DNA of 44,036 nt from Sulfurovum sp. (GCF_015493435.1 NZ_WGDD01000022.1:1-44036); one strand, 5' to 3'; counted from the first letter of the stretch, positions 1-8,974 are shown. Program-made: numbers and translations. Notes: generated by a model from the letters alone, not told the origin.

Positions 1-267
1 ATTTTGTATCTGGAGGTTTTTATAGATGAACTCTGCCCTGTAAGTGTTGTTTGCAACAATCCCCCCTACTTTGGCAGCTGCCAGAAAAACATATTCAGGC
101 TTTTCTGTTTCAAAAAAATCGGCTACGGCTTGTTGGTTTGTAAGATCAAGTTCCTGATGTGTTTTGCAAACCAGATTTGTGTAGCCTTTTTGTTGCAGGT
201 TTTTAAGTATAGCACTACCAACCAGACCTCTATGCCCAGCCACATAAATTTTACTGTTTTTATGCAT
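1..267 (-). CDS. fcl: GDP-L-fucose synthase (partial, N-terminal part only)
   Basis: The gene runs off the left edge, so only its first 89 codons are present. The translation has a Rossmann start with the glycine motif [12 protein letters not shown], then THQELDL and [10 protein letters not shown], the signature stretch of WcaG/Fcl. The enzyme epimerises and reduces GDP-4-keto-6-deoxy-mannose, the product of Gmd, to GDP-L-fucose in the cytoplasm. It starts with ATG at 267, four bases after the stop of gmd, so the two are almost certainly cotranscribed and translationally coupled. The catalytic Tyr-Lys pair lies outside the window, so activity cannot be judged. Confidence 0.88.
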   Translation of the reverse strand, partial: MHKNSKIYVAGHRGLVGSAILKNLQQKGYTNLVCKTHQELDLTNQQAVADFFETEKPEYVFLAAAKVGGIVANNTYRAEFIYKNLQIQN

Positions 268-271
268 GCTT

Positions 272-1411
272 TTATTCAAAATAACTCATAATTTTATACC
301 CACCCTCTTTGAGGTAGAGGTCTTTTTGCATCAGTTTCAGATCTGAAGCCATCATATCGTTCACGAGTTCCTCAAGCCTGTACTCACGTTTCCAGCCAAG
401 TTTCTGTTCTGCCTTGGCAGGGTTTCCAAGCAGCATATCGACCTCTGTAGGCCTGAAGTATCTTTTGTCCACTGCAACAACAGGAGTGCCCGTGGTCAAG
501 TGTTTACCGTCCAGGGAAAGCATCTGCATGCGTGCCTGATCGATCGATTTTATGTAACCGACTTCATCAACGCCTTTCCCTTTGAATTCAAGCGCTATTC
601 CCACATAGGCAAACGCCATACGGACAAAATCACGTACTGCCGTGGTTTTCCCTGTGGCGATCACCCAGTCTTCAGGTTCGTCTGCCTGCAGGATCATCCA
701 CATCATACGCACATAATCTTTTGCATGTCCCCAGTCTCTTTTTGCATCAAGATTTCCAAGATACAGCTTTGCCTGAAGTCCCAATGCTATTTTCGATGCA
801 GCCCGGGTGATTTTCCGTGTCACGAATGTTTCTCCCCGTACCGGAGATTCATGGTTGAACAATATGCCGTTGCAGGCAAACATGCCATAGGCTTCTCTAT
901 AATTTACCGTGATCCAGTAGGCATACATTTTCGCTACGGCATAGGGAGAACGCGGATAAAAAGGGGTGCTCTCAGTTTGCGGTACCTCCTGAACCTTTCC
1001 ATACAGTTCGGAAGTAGAAGCCTGGTAAATCCTGGTCTTTTTCTCAAGGCCCAGCAGCCTCACTGCTTCCAAAATACGCAGTGTCCCGGTGCCGTCTGCA
1101 TTGGCAACATATTCCGGTGTTTCAAAAGAAACAGCAACATGCGACATCGCTGCCAGATTGTAAATTTCATCAGGCTGCACTTCCTGTATGATACGTGTCA
1201 GGTTCATACTGTCCGTCATATCACCGTAATGCAGGATGAAATCCCTGTTCTTGATATGAGGATCCTGGTAGAGATGGTCAATACGGTCCGTATTGAAAAG
1301 ACTTGAACGTCTTTTGATACCATGGACGATATATCCTTTTTTTAAAAGAAATTCTGACAGATAGGCACCATCCTGCCCTGTCACACCTGTGATCAATGCT
1401 ACTTTACCCAT
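272..1411 (-). CDS. gmd: GDP-mannose 4,6-dehydratase
   Basis: Converts GDP-D-mannose to GDP-4-keto-6-deoxy-D-mannose in the cytoplasm, the first step towards GDP-fucose and related deoxyhexoses. Extended short-chain dehydrogenase fold: the NAD(P) glycine motif [10 protein letters not shown] is at the N terminus, the catalytic Ser/Thr lies in ASTSELYGK, and the YxxxK pair lies in [12 protein letters not shown]. From the chosen ATG at 1411 it is 379 residues, near the family's usual length. An ATG-like codon exists 21 bases upstream, but an AGGAG about 8 bases before 1411 favours the shorter form. It overlaps the end of manC by 8 bases and is followed by fcl. Confidence 0.95.
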   Translation of the reverse strand: MGKVALITGVTGQDGAYLSEFLLKKGYIVHGIKRRSSLFNTDRIDHLYQDPHIKNRDFILHYGDMTDSMNLTRIIQEVQPDEIYNLAAMSHVAVSFETPEYVANADGTGTLRILEAVRLLGLEKKTRIYQASTSELYGKVQEVPQTESTPFYPRSPYAVAKMYAYWITVNYREAYGMFACNGILFNHESPVRGETFVTRKITRAASKIALGLQAKLYLGNLDAKRDWGHAKDYVRMMWMILQADEPEDWVIATGKTTAVRDFVRMAFAYVGIALEFKGKGVDEVGYIKSIDQARMQMLSLDGKHLTTGTPVVAVDKRYFRPTEVDMLLGNPAKAEQKLGWKREYRLEELVNDMMASDLKLMQKDLYLKEGGYKIMSYFE

Positions 1412-2741
1412 TGTCTGCTCTCCTGTAGTCATCTTCTATTCTAATTATATCATCTTCTCCCGTATAGCTTCCTACCTGTGCTTCGATCAGAACGATAGGT
1501 TCATCCGTCTTGTTCGACAGTCTGTGCAGCTTCTCTTTCTCGATATAGGTTGATTCATTTTCATAAATGGTTTTAAGCGTATCACCTACCTGTACCGTAG
1601 CTTCTCCCCTGACTACGATCCAATGTTCATTCCGGTGCAAATGTTTTTGCAGCGAGAGTCTCTTGCCCGGATTTACCACAATGCGCTTGATCTTGTAGTT
1701 CTCATGGGTATACAGCACTTCATATGTTCCCCAGGGACGGTGTACAAGATTGTGCAGCCTGGTCAAGTTTCCCTTGTGTCCATTTAGCCGAGTGACGACC
1801 TCCTTTACTTTTTGCGAACTTCCTTTTTTGGAAATGAGCAGTGCATCAGGAGTATCTACAATGATACTATCCTCAATATCTACCAGTTCCACCACTTTGT
1901 CTGCAAGTATGAAATTATTGTTTTCATCGTTTGGCAGTTCTTCTGCCAAAGCATCGAAACTGCCTACATCCGACCACCCTATATCGGAGGGAATGACCTT
2001 TACCCTGTCTGATTTCTCCATCAGCGCATAGTCGATACTGTTATCCGGTATCTTCATCATATCCTGATGTTTGATCCGAACCATTATTCCCTCTTTGTTC
2101 GCATTTTCATAGGCATACAGTGAAGCACTGTAGATTGCCGGGGCATATTTTTGGAGTTCATCCAAAAAAATACCTGCTTTGAAACAGAACATCCCGGAAT
2201 TCCAATAATAATTGCCTGCCTTATAGTAGGATTCCGCAGTTTCGGCATCCGGCTTTTCATGAAAAGCTTTGACATCATAACCATCTGCTTCAATGTATCC
2301 AAATCCTGTTTCCGGAAAGGCAGGGCTGATACCAAAAGTTACCAGGGCATCATTCAAAGCAAATTCTTTCGCCTGTTCAAGTACACGGGCATAGGCTGTT
2401 TCATTTTTAATAAGATGATCCGAAGGCGTGACCAATACAATTTCCTCAGGGTTCAGTGAAAAACAGGCCAGCGCAATAGCCGGTGCAGTATTGCGGCCTA
2501 TGGGCTCCAGCAGGTATTGGCTGTTTTTCTTCTCCAATGCTTCAAGCTGGTCGAGCGCAAGGAAATACTGCTCTGCATTGGAAACGATATACTGGCGTTC
2601 GCATATCCTGGAGTTTCTTTCTACCGTTAATTGAAACAGAGATTTGTCATTAAACAGTTTTACAAATTGTTTAGGCATAAGTGCACGGGAAAGCGGCCAC
2701 AACCTTGTTCCGTTTCCCCCACATAAAATAATATTTGTCAT
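1404..2741 (-). CDS. manC: Mannose-1-phosphate guanylyltransferase / mannose-6-phosphate isomerase
   Basis: Makes GDP-mannose from mannose-1-phosphate and GTP; the two-domain form may also isomerise fructose-6-phosphate to mannose-6-phosphate. The N-terminal nucleotidyltransferase has the pyrophosphorylase signature [12 protein letters not shown] at residues 8-19. The C-terminal cupin carries [10 protein letters not shown] and the metal-site-like [11 protein letters not shown]. At 445 residues it is slightly shorter than many type II ManC/AlgA proteins (about 470), but both domains are present. A GAGG lies 7 bases before the ATG. It is the first gene of a manC-gmd-fcl unit that feeds GDP-sugars to surface polysaccharide or glycoprotein synthesis. 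Confidence 0.95.
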   Translation of the reverse strand: MTNIILCGGNGTRLWPLSRALMPKQFVKLFNDKSLFQLTVERNSRICERQYIVSNAEQYFLALDQLEALEKKNSQYLLEPIGRNTAPAIALACFSLNPEEIVLVTPSDHLIKNETAYARVLEQAKEFALNDALVTFGISPAFPETGFGYIEADGYDVKAFHEKPDAETAESYYKAGNYYWNSGMFCFKAGIFLDELQKYAPAIYSASLYAYENANKEGIMVRIKHQDMMKIPDNSIDYALMEKSDRVKVIPSDIGWSDVGSFDALAEELPNDENNNFILADKVVELVDIEDSIIVDTPDALLISKKGSSQKVKEVVTRLNGHKGNLTRLHNLVHRPWGTYEVLYTHENYKIKRIVVNPGKRLSLQKHLHRNEHWIVVRGEATVQVGDTLKTIYENESTYIEKEKLHRLSNKTDEPIVLIEAQVGSYTGEDDIIRIEDDYRRADNG

Positions 2742-2768
2742 GTATGAGCCTCGTCAAAAGAATAAACG

Positions 2769-2774
2769 ATTATA
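2769..2774 (-). promoter_or_regulatory. -10 box of the manC-gmd-fcl operon
   Basis: A perfect TATAAT on the minus strand sits about 28 bases upstream of the manC start codon. No convincing -35 is seen, which is usual for epsilonproteobacterial sigma-70 promoters. Confidence 0.55.
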
Positions 2775-2862
2775 CCTAAAAGCACTTATCTTCTATGCTT
2801 TTTGATCATCCCGTATTTATCAAAAAATGACACGGTGATGCCATATTTAGCCTATATCCTGA

Positions 2863-2868
2863 TATAAT
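2863..2868 (+). promoter_or_regulatory. -10 box of the O-antigen-ligase-like gene
   Basis: TATAAT within GATATAATTT. A transcript starting about 7 bases downstream would begin after the upstream possible start codon (2869) and before the ATG at 2899, which supports the latter as the true start. Confidence 0.55.
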
Positions 2869-2898
2869 TTGACCCAACGGTTTAGCATCAGGAAAAAT

Positions 2899-4203
2899 AT
2901 GAAACACAAAAATCTTTTTTTACCTTTATCGGAGTCAAGAAAATCTTTCTTGCTTGCCACAATGCTCAGTGCCATTCTGTTCTGGATCGGCCTGGGGGTC
3001 GGCAGCAACCTGTCAGATACTTCTTTCTGGATCAACAGTACCTGGCAGACAGTAAAACTTGAATGGCTTTTTATGCTCGCATATATTGTCCTGTACCAAA
3101 AGCTTCCGTCTCTGAAAAAATTTTGGAAAAATTATAGATTTGTTACCCTTCTGTCTGTTTTGTGGCTGACCGTTGTTGTTTCCTCCTACCTGCTGTCTCC
3201 CGTTTACAGTTGGCAAAACCCTTTGGCTTCCATGCGACTGGCAGAAACGGTTACCCATTTTCTTTTTTTCCTGTTTCTATGGGATTTTTTTGCCCAAAAC
3301 ACTGTCAGTTACCGTATGATCTTTGCTGCTGTCATCCTCTCCACACTGGTTGTTATGGGCTATTTTATCTACATCCATTTTGCTTTCCCCCACCTGGAAG
3401 CAGAGAAGCATGTTTTCAGTATGCGCTCAGACAAGCTGATCTTAAATACTCATTTGCATAGAATCGGGTATCAGGTAGAGACAGCTATAGGATTTGCTGT
3501 AGCATTTCTCTTTATGAAGAAAACAAAATATTTTTCCCTTTTTCTCATAGGATCCCTGTTTGTCTTTTTATTGTGGCTGGGAGGCCGTGCAGCTATTCTT
3601 GGAAGCATTATTACATTGCTTATATGTCTGTTTTACTTTAGAAAAAACATTTCTGGGAAAACACTTATCTGGTTTGGAGCTTTTTCCATCTTGTCGCTGT
3701 CTGCAACTACTTACTTTCATTTGATAAACCTTGACTATTTTTTCCATGCTCTGAACAAAACATTTCAGGCGGGTTCTTTGGACCACCTTCTGACCGGTCG
3801 TCTCGAAGTGTGGTCCCTTGTACTGAAAGAACTTCAGGGACATTGGCTTCTGGGTACCGGGCCGCAAAGCTATTTTTTTTATCTGCACAGACATACAGAT
3901 GTGGTTCATGCCCATAACTTTATATTGCAGATGCTTGGAGAATGGGGTATTGTCGGTACGGCCCTTTTTGCTATTTTACTCTATCGGGCTGTCAGATACG
4001 GGGTACTGCTGCATTTGCACAAACCTGTCTCTGCGGAAAAATATCATATTGCTGCAGGTCTGGTTCTTCTTTCTTTAAGCATTACAGGGCTTTTTGGCGG
4101 CATTTATTTTTTTGTTCAGACATCCGTCTATCTGGCTGTCGCTTTTGCTTTATGGGTCATACCTTCCGACTCAGCCGGAAATCTGCACCCGGTAAAAGAA
4201 TAA
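2899..4203 (+). CDS. O-antigen ligase / polymerase family membrane protein
   Basis: A 434-residue polytopic inner-membrane protein with about ten or more hydrophobic segments. The central LWLGGRAAILG and the later LTGRLEVW...LLGTGPQSYF and HAHNFILQMLGEWGIVG pattern is typical of the Wzy_C/WaaL superfamily (large periplasmic loop, conserved His-Asn). Such proteins polymerise lipid-linked glycan or transfer it to lipid A or to protein. Its neighbours (GDP-mannose/fucose synthesis on one side, pilins and PglB on the other) leave three options: lipopolysaccharide ligase, glycan polymerase, or pilin O-ligase. Sequence alone does not decide between them. The ATG at 2899 has AGGA 5 bases upstream. 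The gene is convergent with the pilin gene at 4207, with a gap of only 3 bases. Confidence 0.75.
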   Translation: MKHKNLFLPLSESRKSFLLATMLSAILFWIGLGVGSNLSDTSFWINSTWQTVKLEWLFMLAYIVLYQKLPSLKKFWKNYRFVTLLSVLWLTVVVSSYLLSPVYSWQNPLASMRLAETVTHFLFFLFLWDFFAQNTVSYRMIFAAVILSTLVVMGYFIYIHFAFPHLEAEKHVFSMRSDKLILNTHLHRIGYQVETAIGFAVAFLFMKKTKYFSLFLIGSLFVFLLWLGGRAAILGSIITLLICLFYFRKNISGKTLIWFGAFSILSLSATTYFHLINLDYFFHALNKTFQAGSLDHLLTGRLEVWSLVLKELQGHWLLGTGPQSYFFYLHRHTDVVHAHNFILQMLGEWGIVGTALFAILLYRAVRYGVLLHLHKPVSAEKYHIAAGLVLLSLSITGLFGGIYFFVQTSVYLAVAFALWVIPSDSAGNLHPVKE

Positions 4204-4206
4204 GCA

Positions 4207-4590
4207 CTAATATGAAATCAGAGCCCCGCCGAACACAATCAGCTTGGTTCCCTCCAATCCTTTTTGGGCAGCCGCCTTCTGTGCAGCGTCGCAGTAAGGT
4301 TTGCCATCATCACTCCCGCCATTTGCAACAGAAAGTGACAAAGTCTGATTGGCTATCAATACATTTGGTGCAAAACAGTTCAACTTGACATTGGTATGGT
4401 TTGCCGATACATTTCCTGTTGCCATATAATAGGTTGTGATATCGTTCAGATACACTGACAGATTGTTCAGCTCCTTGCTGGTTTTGGCATCATCTCTGCT
4501 TGCAGCAAGTCTGGGTATGGCAATGGCTGCCAGTATTCCTATGATCACTATGACAAAGATAAGCTCGATCATTGTAAATGCATTTTTCAT
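4207..4590 (-). CDS. Type IV pilin-like / pseudopilin protein 1
   Basis: A 127-residue class III-signal protein: short leader MKNA, cleavage before FTMIEL, Glu at mature position 5, then a hydrophobic helix of about 20 residues. The residue before the cleavage site is Ala, not the usual Gly, which prepilin peptidases tolerate less well. Cys72 and Cys100 could form a disulfide. The C terminus has the PYC...G...SY pattern shared with the other two pilins here. It contains four N-x-S/T sequons (N43, N60, N64, N81). It lies 27 bases downstream of pglB on the same strand with AAGGGG as ribosome-binding site, so it is probably cotranscribed with pglB. It is likely assembled into a pilus or type II secretion pseudopilus. 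Confidence 0.85.
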   Translation of the reverse strand: MKNAFTMIELIFVIVIIGILAAIAIPRLAASRDDAKTSKELNNLSVYLNDITTYYMATGNVSANHTNVKLNCFAPNVLIANQTLSLSVANGGSDDGKPYCDAAQKAAAQKGLEGTKLIVFGGALISY

Positions 4591-4617
4591 GACTGTTTTC
4601 CCCTTTTTGTATTTATA

Positions 4618-6777
4618 TTATTCATTTGCCCGCTTAACCCTGAAAATCTTCATTCTTCCTGTCTCACCCACTTTTTCAAACAGCTTGTGGTCATAGACAT
4701 CCAGCAGCATTGCCTGTATGTAAAAAGCATTGTAAGCTTTTTTGTTCATCCAGAGCAGCAATCCTTTTGCATCGAGTAAATTCATATTGGAATTCTTATG
4801 AAAGGAAAAAGACTCTTTGCGCGTATTGTTTTGTGCAATCATCAGAGTATTGACAGGTGTTTTGTTCCCGTTTGCGTCTACTACCATACCGTCACTGCTG
4901 TCAAGAATATAGCTGTATCCCTCCAACAAACTGTAATTATGGGAAAAAGGCCTTGTAACTGGTGTGGCTTTGTAGATAGGCATTGCCTTATATTTACCTC
5001 CTCTGAAATCCCAATAGGCATACTTCATTAGAATTCCAATATAGCTTAACATATTTTGATGAAGTATAATATAGACGTTACCTTCTTCTCCGGGTAAAGA
5101 AATCTTTTTTTGCTGATGAAATGACTTGAAAAGCTTGGTCAGGTTATGATCTTTTGCCAGTTTCGGCAGGGTAAACCCTGCTCCTGCACTGTTCGACGGC
5201 GGTCGGTAATAACTGAGATATCGTGCAGCATTTGCTGTAAAGTAAGGGTCATCACTCAAAAGTATCTGTGCAACCAGATGCGAATCCGGACCGCCATGAT
5301 AGCCATTGTCTGTCAGTGTATTGTTATATCCCGTATAGTACCAAAGCGGCCAGCCGTAATCCCACCATGTTACAATGGTGTCTTTTTTACTGAGGTTTTT
5401 GGAAAAAGATTTCAGGAGTGCCTTGTCCCAGCTGTAAAACTGCAAGCCCATTGCCGCAGAGGTATTGAAGGCAAAAATATTATATATCATGAGAAGCAAA
5501 ACCAGCGTTGTCCCGTAGTAGGGAAGACGACGGACATAGCAGGAACGTTCATATCGTTTCAACAGTATATTTTTGAACAAAAAAAGCAGATAGACAAAAC
5601 CAAACGCCAGTACCGGCGTTGCATACATTGCAAAGCGTAAGCCTGCCCAGGTCGACATATATCCCAAAATCATCAAAGGAAGTGTCAACAGCATCAATGG
5701 GTAGGCTGTAAGCATAATAAAGTATCCGCCGGTTGCCACCAGTACATAGATCACCGAAATAAAAAGTGGAGCATAGGCTTTCCACAGATCAACACCGCCC
5801 ACTTCACTGACAAACTTCAAGTCATTGAGATAATGATAGGTAATGCCCTTTCCGCTGAAAATCTTTTCATTTGCCGGTGTCAGATAGGTTACAGCCCTGT
5901 GGATATATTGATCCGGATGCACCAAAAACAGTGCTGCCACAAACCCTATCGACAGCAGTATCCAGTAAAAACGATGGTCTACCTTCTCATACCGGTTCAG
6001 TACAGAAAAAAAGCTATAAAACAGTACGATGACGACAAGCTTTGTCAGGACTGCTGCAGGGGCTATGGCCAATACCAGCAGGATAAAACCGCCAAGCATT
6101 GTTTTGTTTTTTCTATGATAAAGAAACAGGTACACCAAAGCAGTCAGGACGATAAGAAGATTGATAATCGGTGCCGAATGGTACCACCATCCGAAAAGCA
6201 GCAGGGCAAGTGCCCCTAAAAAAGTATAAAACAGACTTTTGTGTTCAAACCCTTTAATGATCCAGGCGATGCCCATCATCATCAAAAAAAGGTTGACACC
6301 ATCGGTATCCATATAGCCTATATGGGTACGCATATAGAAAAATGTCCCGCTGACAGCCACAAGAGCACTCAGCAGCCCCAGTACCGGCTGTCTGATCGAT
6401 GTACCGATCATTACCATAGGGATGGCTATAAGAGGTGCTATGAAAATGGGCAGCAGTACCATTGTCCAGTCCAACGACAGATGGAAGAACCCCGATACAA
6501 AAGCGATCAGGTGGCCCAGCAGATAGTCATCTCTAAAGGGCAATTCCACACCCGCAAGAATTTCTTTGGCATAAAACCCATACCGGCCTGCATCCGGCGT
6601 CCAGATAGCGATGGGGTCGCTGCCATCCCAAAGAGGTCCGATCTGTCCGGCTTGATAGAACAGTATCAGGCGAATCAGTACACCAAACAGATAAACAATA
6701 AAAATATAAATAAACAGCTTCGCAAAAGAGAGCTGTTGCGGGGGAAAGTGAATATATCTTTTAAATGTATTATCCAT
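4618..6777 (-). CDS. pglB: Oligosaccharyltransferase PglB (STT3 family)
   Basis: Transfers a lipid-linked oligosaccharide to asparagine in N-x-S/T sequons on the periplasmic face of the inner membrane. 719 residues, close to Campylobacter PglB (713). The N-terminal half has many membrane segments. The first loop carries WTPDAGRYGFYA, and a DxD motif appears as YMDTDG. The soluble C-terminal domain has the family hallmark WWDYG in TIVTWWDYGWPLWYY. No other pgl glycan-assembly gene is in the window. Instead it sits between two pilin genes, with the downstream pilin probably in the same transcript. This suggests pilins as substrates, which is inference. Confidence 0.93.
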   Translation of the reverse strand: MDNTFKRYIHFPPQQLSFAKLFIYIFIVYLFGVLIRLILFYQAGQIGPLWDGSDPIAIWTPDAGRYGFYAKEILAGVELPFRDDYLLGHLIAFVSGFFHLSLDWTMVLLPIFIAPLIAIPMVMIGTSIRQPVLGLLSALVAVSGTFFYMRTHIGYMDTDGVNLFLMMMGIAWIIKGFEHKSLFYTFLGALALLLFGWWYHSAPIINLLIVLTALVYLFLYHRKNKTMLGGFILLVLAIAPAAVLTKLVVIVLFYSFFSVLNRYEKVDHRFYWILLSIGFVAALFLVHPDQYIHRAVTYLTPANEKIFSGKGITYHYLNDLKFVSEVGGVDLWKAYAPLFISVIYVLVATGGYFIMLTAYPLMLLTLPLMILGYMSTWAGLRFAMYATPVLAFGFVYLLFLFKNILLKRYERSCYVRRLPYYGTTLVLLLMIYNIFAFNTSAAMGLQFYSWDKALLKSFSKNLSKKDTIVTWWDYGWPLWYYTGYNNTLTDNGYHGGPDSHLVAQILLSDDPYFTANAARYLSYYRPPSNSAGAGFTLPKLAKDHNLTKLFKSFHQQKKISLPGEEGNVYIILHQNMLSYIGILMKYAYWDFRGGKYKAMPIYKATPVTRPFSHNYSLLEGYSYILDSSDGMVVDANGNKTPVNTLMIAQNNTRKESFSFHKNSNMNLLDAKGLLLWMNKKAYNAFYIQAMLLDVYDHKLFEKVGETGRMKIFRVKRANE

Positions 6778-6817
6778 TATAAATCGCCTTTGGTTTCATA
6801 TAGTGCAATAAAATATT

Positions 6818-6823
6818 ATTATA
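6818..6823 (-). promoter_or_regulatory. Extended -10 box upstream of pglB
   Basis: Reads TGCTATAAT on the minus strand, an extended -10, about 41 bases upstream of the pglB ATG. Confidence 0.5.
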
Positions 6824-6885
6824 GCAGAAGTAAGGTATGGAGAATAGATAAAGATTGAAGATAGGAAAAAACCGTACTGAAATAC

Positions 6886-6909
6886 CCGGTCTGCGCAAAG
6901 ACAGACCGG
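6886..6909 (-). terminator. Hairpin downstream of pilin 2
   Basis: Perfect 8-base stem CCGGTCTG / CAGACCGG with an 8-base loop, 25 bases past the pilin 2 stop codon. A T-run follows only about 18 bases later on the minus strand, so it may be a terminator or an attenuator that lowers read-through from the pilin into pglB. Confidence 0.5.
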
Positions 6910-6933
6910 ACTGTAAGTTTGGGAAACTGCAGC

Positions 6934-7308
6934 TTAGTAAGAAACACCTGTACCGGCAAACACATGGGTACCTCTCATCCCTTTTTTGTTTGCCGCTTTC
7001 TGTGCAGATACACAATATGGATCAGTATTAGTACTATTAGCAACTGTCAGGTTACCCCCTGTATTTGTCACATCAAAACAGCTTGAAACAGCATTACATG
7101 CCGTTGTATTACGATTCAAAGTCCCTGTTGCTGTATATGAACTACCTGCATCATTGATACATGTTGAAAGGTTATTCAATACTGTAGATGCTTTTGCATC
7201 ATCTCTTGTCGCTGCCAGTTTTGGAATGGCAACTGCTGCCAAAATACCGATAATTACGATAACAAAGATCAATTCGATCATTGTAAATCCGCGTCTCATG
7301 TTAGTCAT
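6934..7308 (-). CDS. Type IV pilin-like / pseudopilin protein 2
   Basis: A 124-residue protein with a prepilin leader MTNMRRG, Gly at the cleavage position, mature FTMIEL with Glu5, and a hydrophobic helix. The IGILAA(V/I)AIP(K/R)LAA(T/S)RDDAK stretch is nearly identical to pilin 1, so the two are recent paralogues. Four cysteines (50, 71, 77, 99) and four N-x-S/T sequons (N46, N67, N86, N91) are present. The C terminus ends PYC...G...GVSY. The ATG at 7308 is preceded by CAGGAG at 6 bases, better than the internal ATG at 7299. It has its own promoter and a hairpin at its 5' end, and may be the major pilin of the locus (inference). Confidence 0.87.
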   Translation of the reverse strand: MTNMRRGFTMIELIFVIVIIGILAAVAIPKLAATRDDAKASTVLNNLSTCINDAGSSYTATGTLNRNTTACNAVSSCFDVTNTGGNLTVANSTNTDPYCVSAQKAANKKGMRGTHVFAGTGVSY

Positions 7309-7332
7309 GATTAACTCCTGAAATTTTTTAGT

Positions 7333-7350
7333 ACCAATTCAATAATTGGT
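7333..7350 (-). promoter_or_regulatory. Perfect inverted repeat at the 5' end of the pilin 2 transcript
   Basis: ACCAATT-CAAT-AATTGGT, 7-base arms. With the -10 at 7359-7364, transcription would begin near 7352, so this hairpin would form the very 5' end of the mRNA. It could stabilise the message or be an operator. Confidence 0.5.
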
Positions 7351-7358
7351 CTACTCTA

Positions 7359-7364
7359 ATTATA
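7359..7364 (-). promoter_or_regulatory. -10 box of pilin 2
   Basis: Perfect TATAAT on the minus strand (GGTATAATTAG), 51 bases upstream of the start codon. Confidence 0.5.
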
Positions 7365-7516
7365 CCTATAGTAATCTTTAATGAATATAAAATACACACT
7401 ATATATAATATTTTTTTATACAACTGCCTATTTGACATGCATGCAAATTTTTAGTTATACTAAATTTATATTTCAAACTTGTTTATGATTGCATAAAAGA
7501 AAAGGGGATGGATTTT

Positions 7517-7981
7517 ATGTATCTGTCTAAATCACGTGAAGCTTTCACACTCATAGAATTCATCTTTGTTATCATTATTATTGCACTGCTGGCAGGGATC
7601 GCCATACCGAAATTTGCGGCAACAAGAATGGATGCAAAACTTTCAACCAAAGCACAGAATATTATGACGGCTGCCAATGAAATAGCTTCCTACGCAGTAG
7701 CCAAAGGATATACCGAGGCCAATTTGTCGAAAATGTCAAGCAGCATTGCCAATATGGTAAGAAGAGGCGAAGCAGTCGATACAGGTGCTTACAGAGCAAA
7801 GATAAAAGTAGAAGATATAAACGACTGTATTCTCATTAAGATAGACAATCACGGTAGCAATACCGAAACACTGGTCATTGACTACGGAAGCAGTACAAAC
7901 CATTATTGTGACAGGTTACGCAGTTTAGTGGATAGTGAAGCCTTCCCGATGGCCTTACATGGTATTTTGGTCAGCTATTGA
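7517..7981 (+). CDS. Type IV pilin-like / pseudopilin protein 3
   Basis: A 154-residue prepilin-like protein: leader MYLSKSREA, mature FTLIEF with Glu5, hydrophobic helix ending IAIPKFAATR. It is more diverged than pilins 1 and 2 but keeps the C-terminal HYC...HGILVSY pattern. As in pilin 1, the residue before the cleavage site is Ala. Two ATGs are possible; the one at 7517 has AAGGGG 9 bases upstream, whereas the one at 7508 abuts that motif, so 7517 is chosen. It diverges from pilin 2 and is followed after 36 bases by the GGDEF-like membrane protein. Likely a minor pilin or pseudopilin. Confidence 0.8.
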   Translation: MYLSKSREAFTLIEFIFVIIIIALLAGIAIPKFAATRMDAKLSTKAQNIMTAANEIASYAVAKGYTEANLSKMSSSIANMVRRGEAVDTGAYRAKIKVEDINDCILIKIDNHGSNTETLVIDYGSSTNHYCDRLRSLVDSEAFPMALHGILVSY

Positions 7982-8017
7982 TATTATCGGGTATTCATAT
8001 TTAGAACAGGAGAAAAA

Positions 8018-8974
8018 ATGAAACAGGATCTATCTACTTATCGTATTACTTTATTGCTCTATTTGGGGGTACTGCTTCTTCCTTTCAGCTTTTACTATAC
8101 GTATTCTTCCATGCAGAATTTAGCCTCTGACACCACTGCTATAAAACAGGTAAGCCAAACCGGTGGTGACATGCTTGCTTTTGTGGCAACATCCGATCAG
8201 CAGACCAAAAAACAAATACAGCTGAAAATTGACAAAAACCTGAAAGAACTTGGCCTCTGGATCACATCCAATAATAAAAAAGAATTTTATGTGGGAGGCA
8301 GAACACTCCAAAAAGATTTTAACCGTTTGAAGCAGCAGTGGAATACATTGAAAAAAAATCCGGATAAACCCCTGGCACTGAAAGAGTGGAAAGCAGCAAA
8401 TTCTCTCAGTTTCACGATCGATAAAATGCTTTTGCTCAAGCAGGACAAAATGAGCAACATTTTCTATATCAATATAATTGGAGCAATGGTATTTTTACTC
8501 CTGCTGATTTATTTTACCAGAATGTACATTCAGCAGCAAATAAAAAAACATGCCATTTACGACTATGATACACACCTTTTCAATCAAAAGTATTTCCTTG
8601 CCAGACTTCATACCGCTGTAGAAAGGGCCAAACGGGAAAACACTCCTCTTTCAATTCTCTTTTTATCTATCAATAACTTCTCCAATGATGACTATAATGA
8701 AAAACAGCAAAAACATCTTTTGCAAAAAGTTGGACATATACTTGCCACTGCTACCAGAGACAGCGACACGGTTTGCCGCTATGATGACAATCATTTTGCC
8801 GTACTGATGTCCCAGACAAAGAAAGAACAAGGTTCGCCGCTTAAAAAGCGTTTAAAAAGCGGTTTGGAGAGTTATGACTTCGAGCTGAACCCAAAACCTG
8901 TATTCCATTGCGATATTACACAATTTGAAATGAATGAATCAGAAGAGTCATTTGTAAAGAGAAGCAGAAACTAA
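8018..8974 (+). CDS. Membrane protein with degenerate GGDEF domain
   Basis: 318 residues. Membrane helix at about 10-29, periplasmic sensor-like region at about 30-150 rich in Lys and Gln, second helix at about 151-168, then a GGDEF-type domain at about 178-305 (DYDTHLFNQKYFLARL..., RYDDNHFAVLM). The signature GG(D/E)EF is replaced by DDNHF at 256-260, and the first metal Asp region reads LSINNF, so cyclase activity is unlikely. The RxxD sequence (RDSD, 247-250) sits exactly five residues before the signature, where the c-di-GMP inhibitory site lies. It may therefore bind c-di-GMP as a receptor. Encoded 36 bases after pilin 3, which suggests a role in pilus control (inference). Confidence 0.72.
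   Translation: MKQDLSTYRITLLLYLGVLLLPFSFYYTYSSMQNLASDTTAIKQVSQTGGDMLAFVATSDQQTKKQIQLKIDKNLKELGLWITSNNKKEFYVGGRTLQKDFNRLKQQWNTLKKNPDKPLALKEWKAANSLSFTIDKMLLLKQDKMSNIFYINIIGAMVFLLLLIYFTRMYIQQQIKKHAIYDYDTHLFNQKYFLARLHTAVERAKRENTPLSILFLSINNFSNDDYNEKQQKHLLQKVGHILATATRDSDTVCRYDDNHFAVLMSQTKKEQGSPLKKRLKSGLESYDFELNPKPVFHCDITQFEMNESEESFVKRSRN

Noticed and set aside
500-1306. 268-codon open frame on the plus strand
   Set aside because: Antisense to gmd over its whole length, no start signal and no family pattern.
7441-7470. TTTAGT/ACTAAA inverted repeat upstream of pilin 3
   Set aside because: Short, A/T-rich and overlapping a TATACT -10-like sequence; expected by chance in such a gap.
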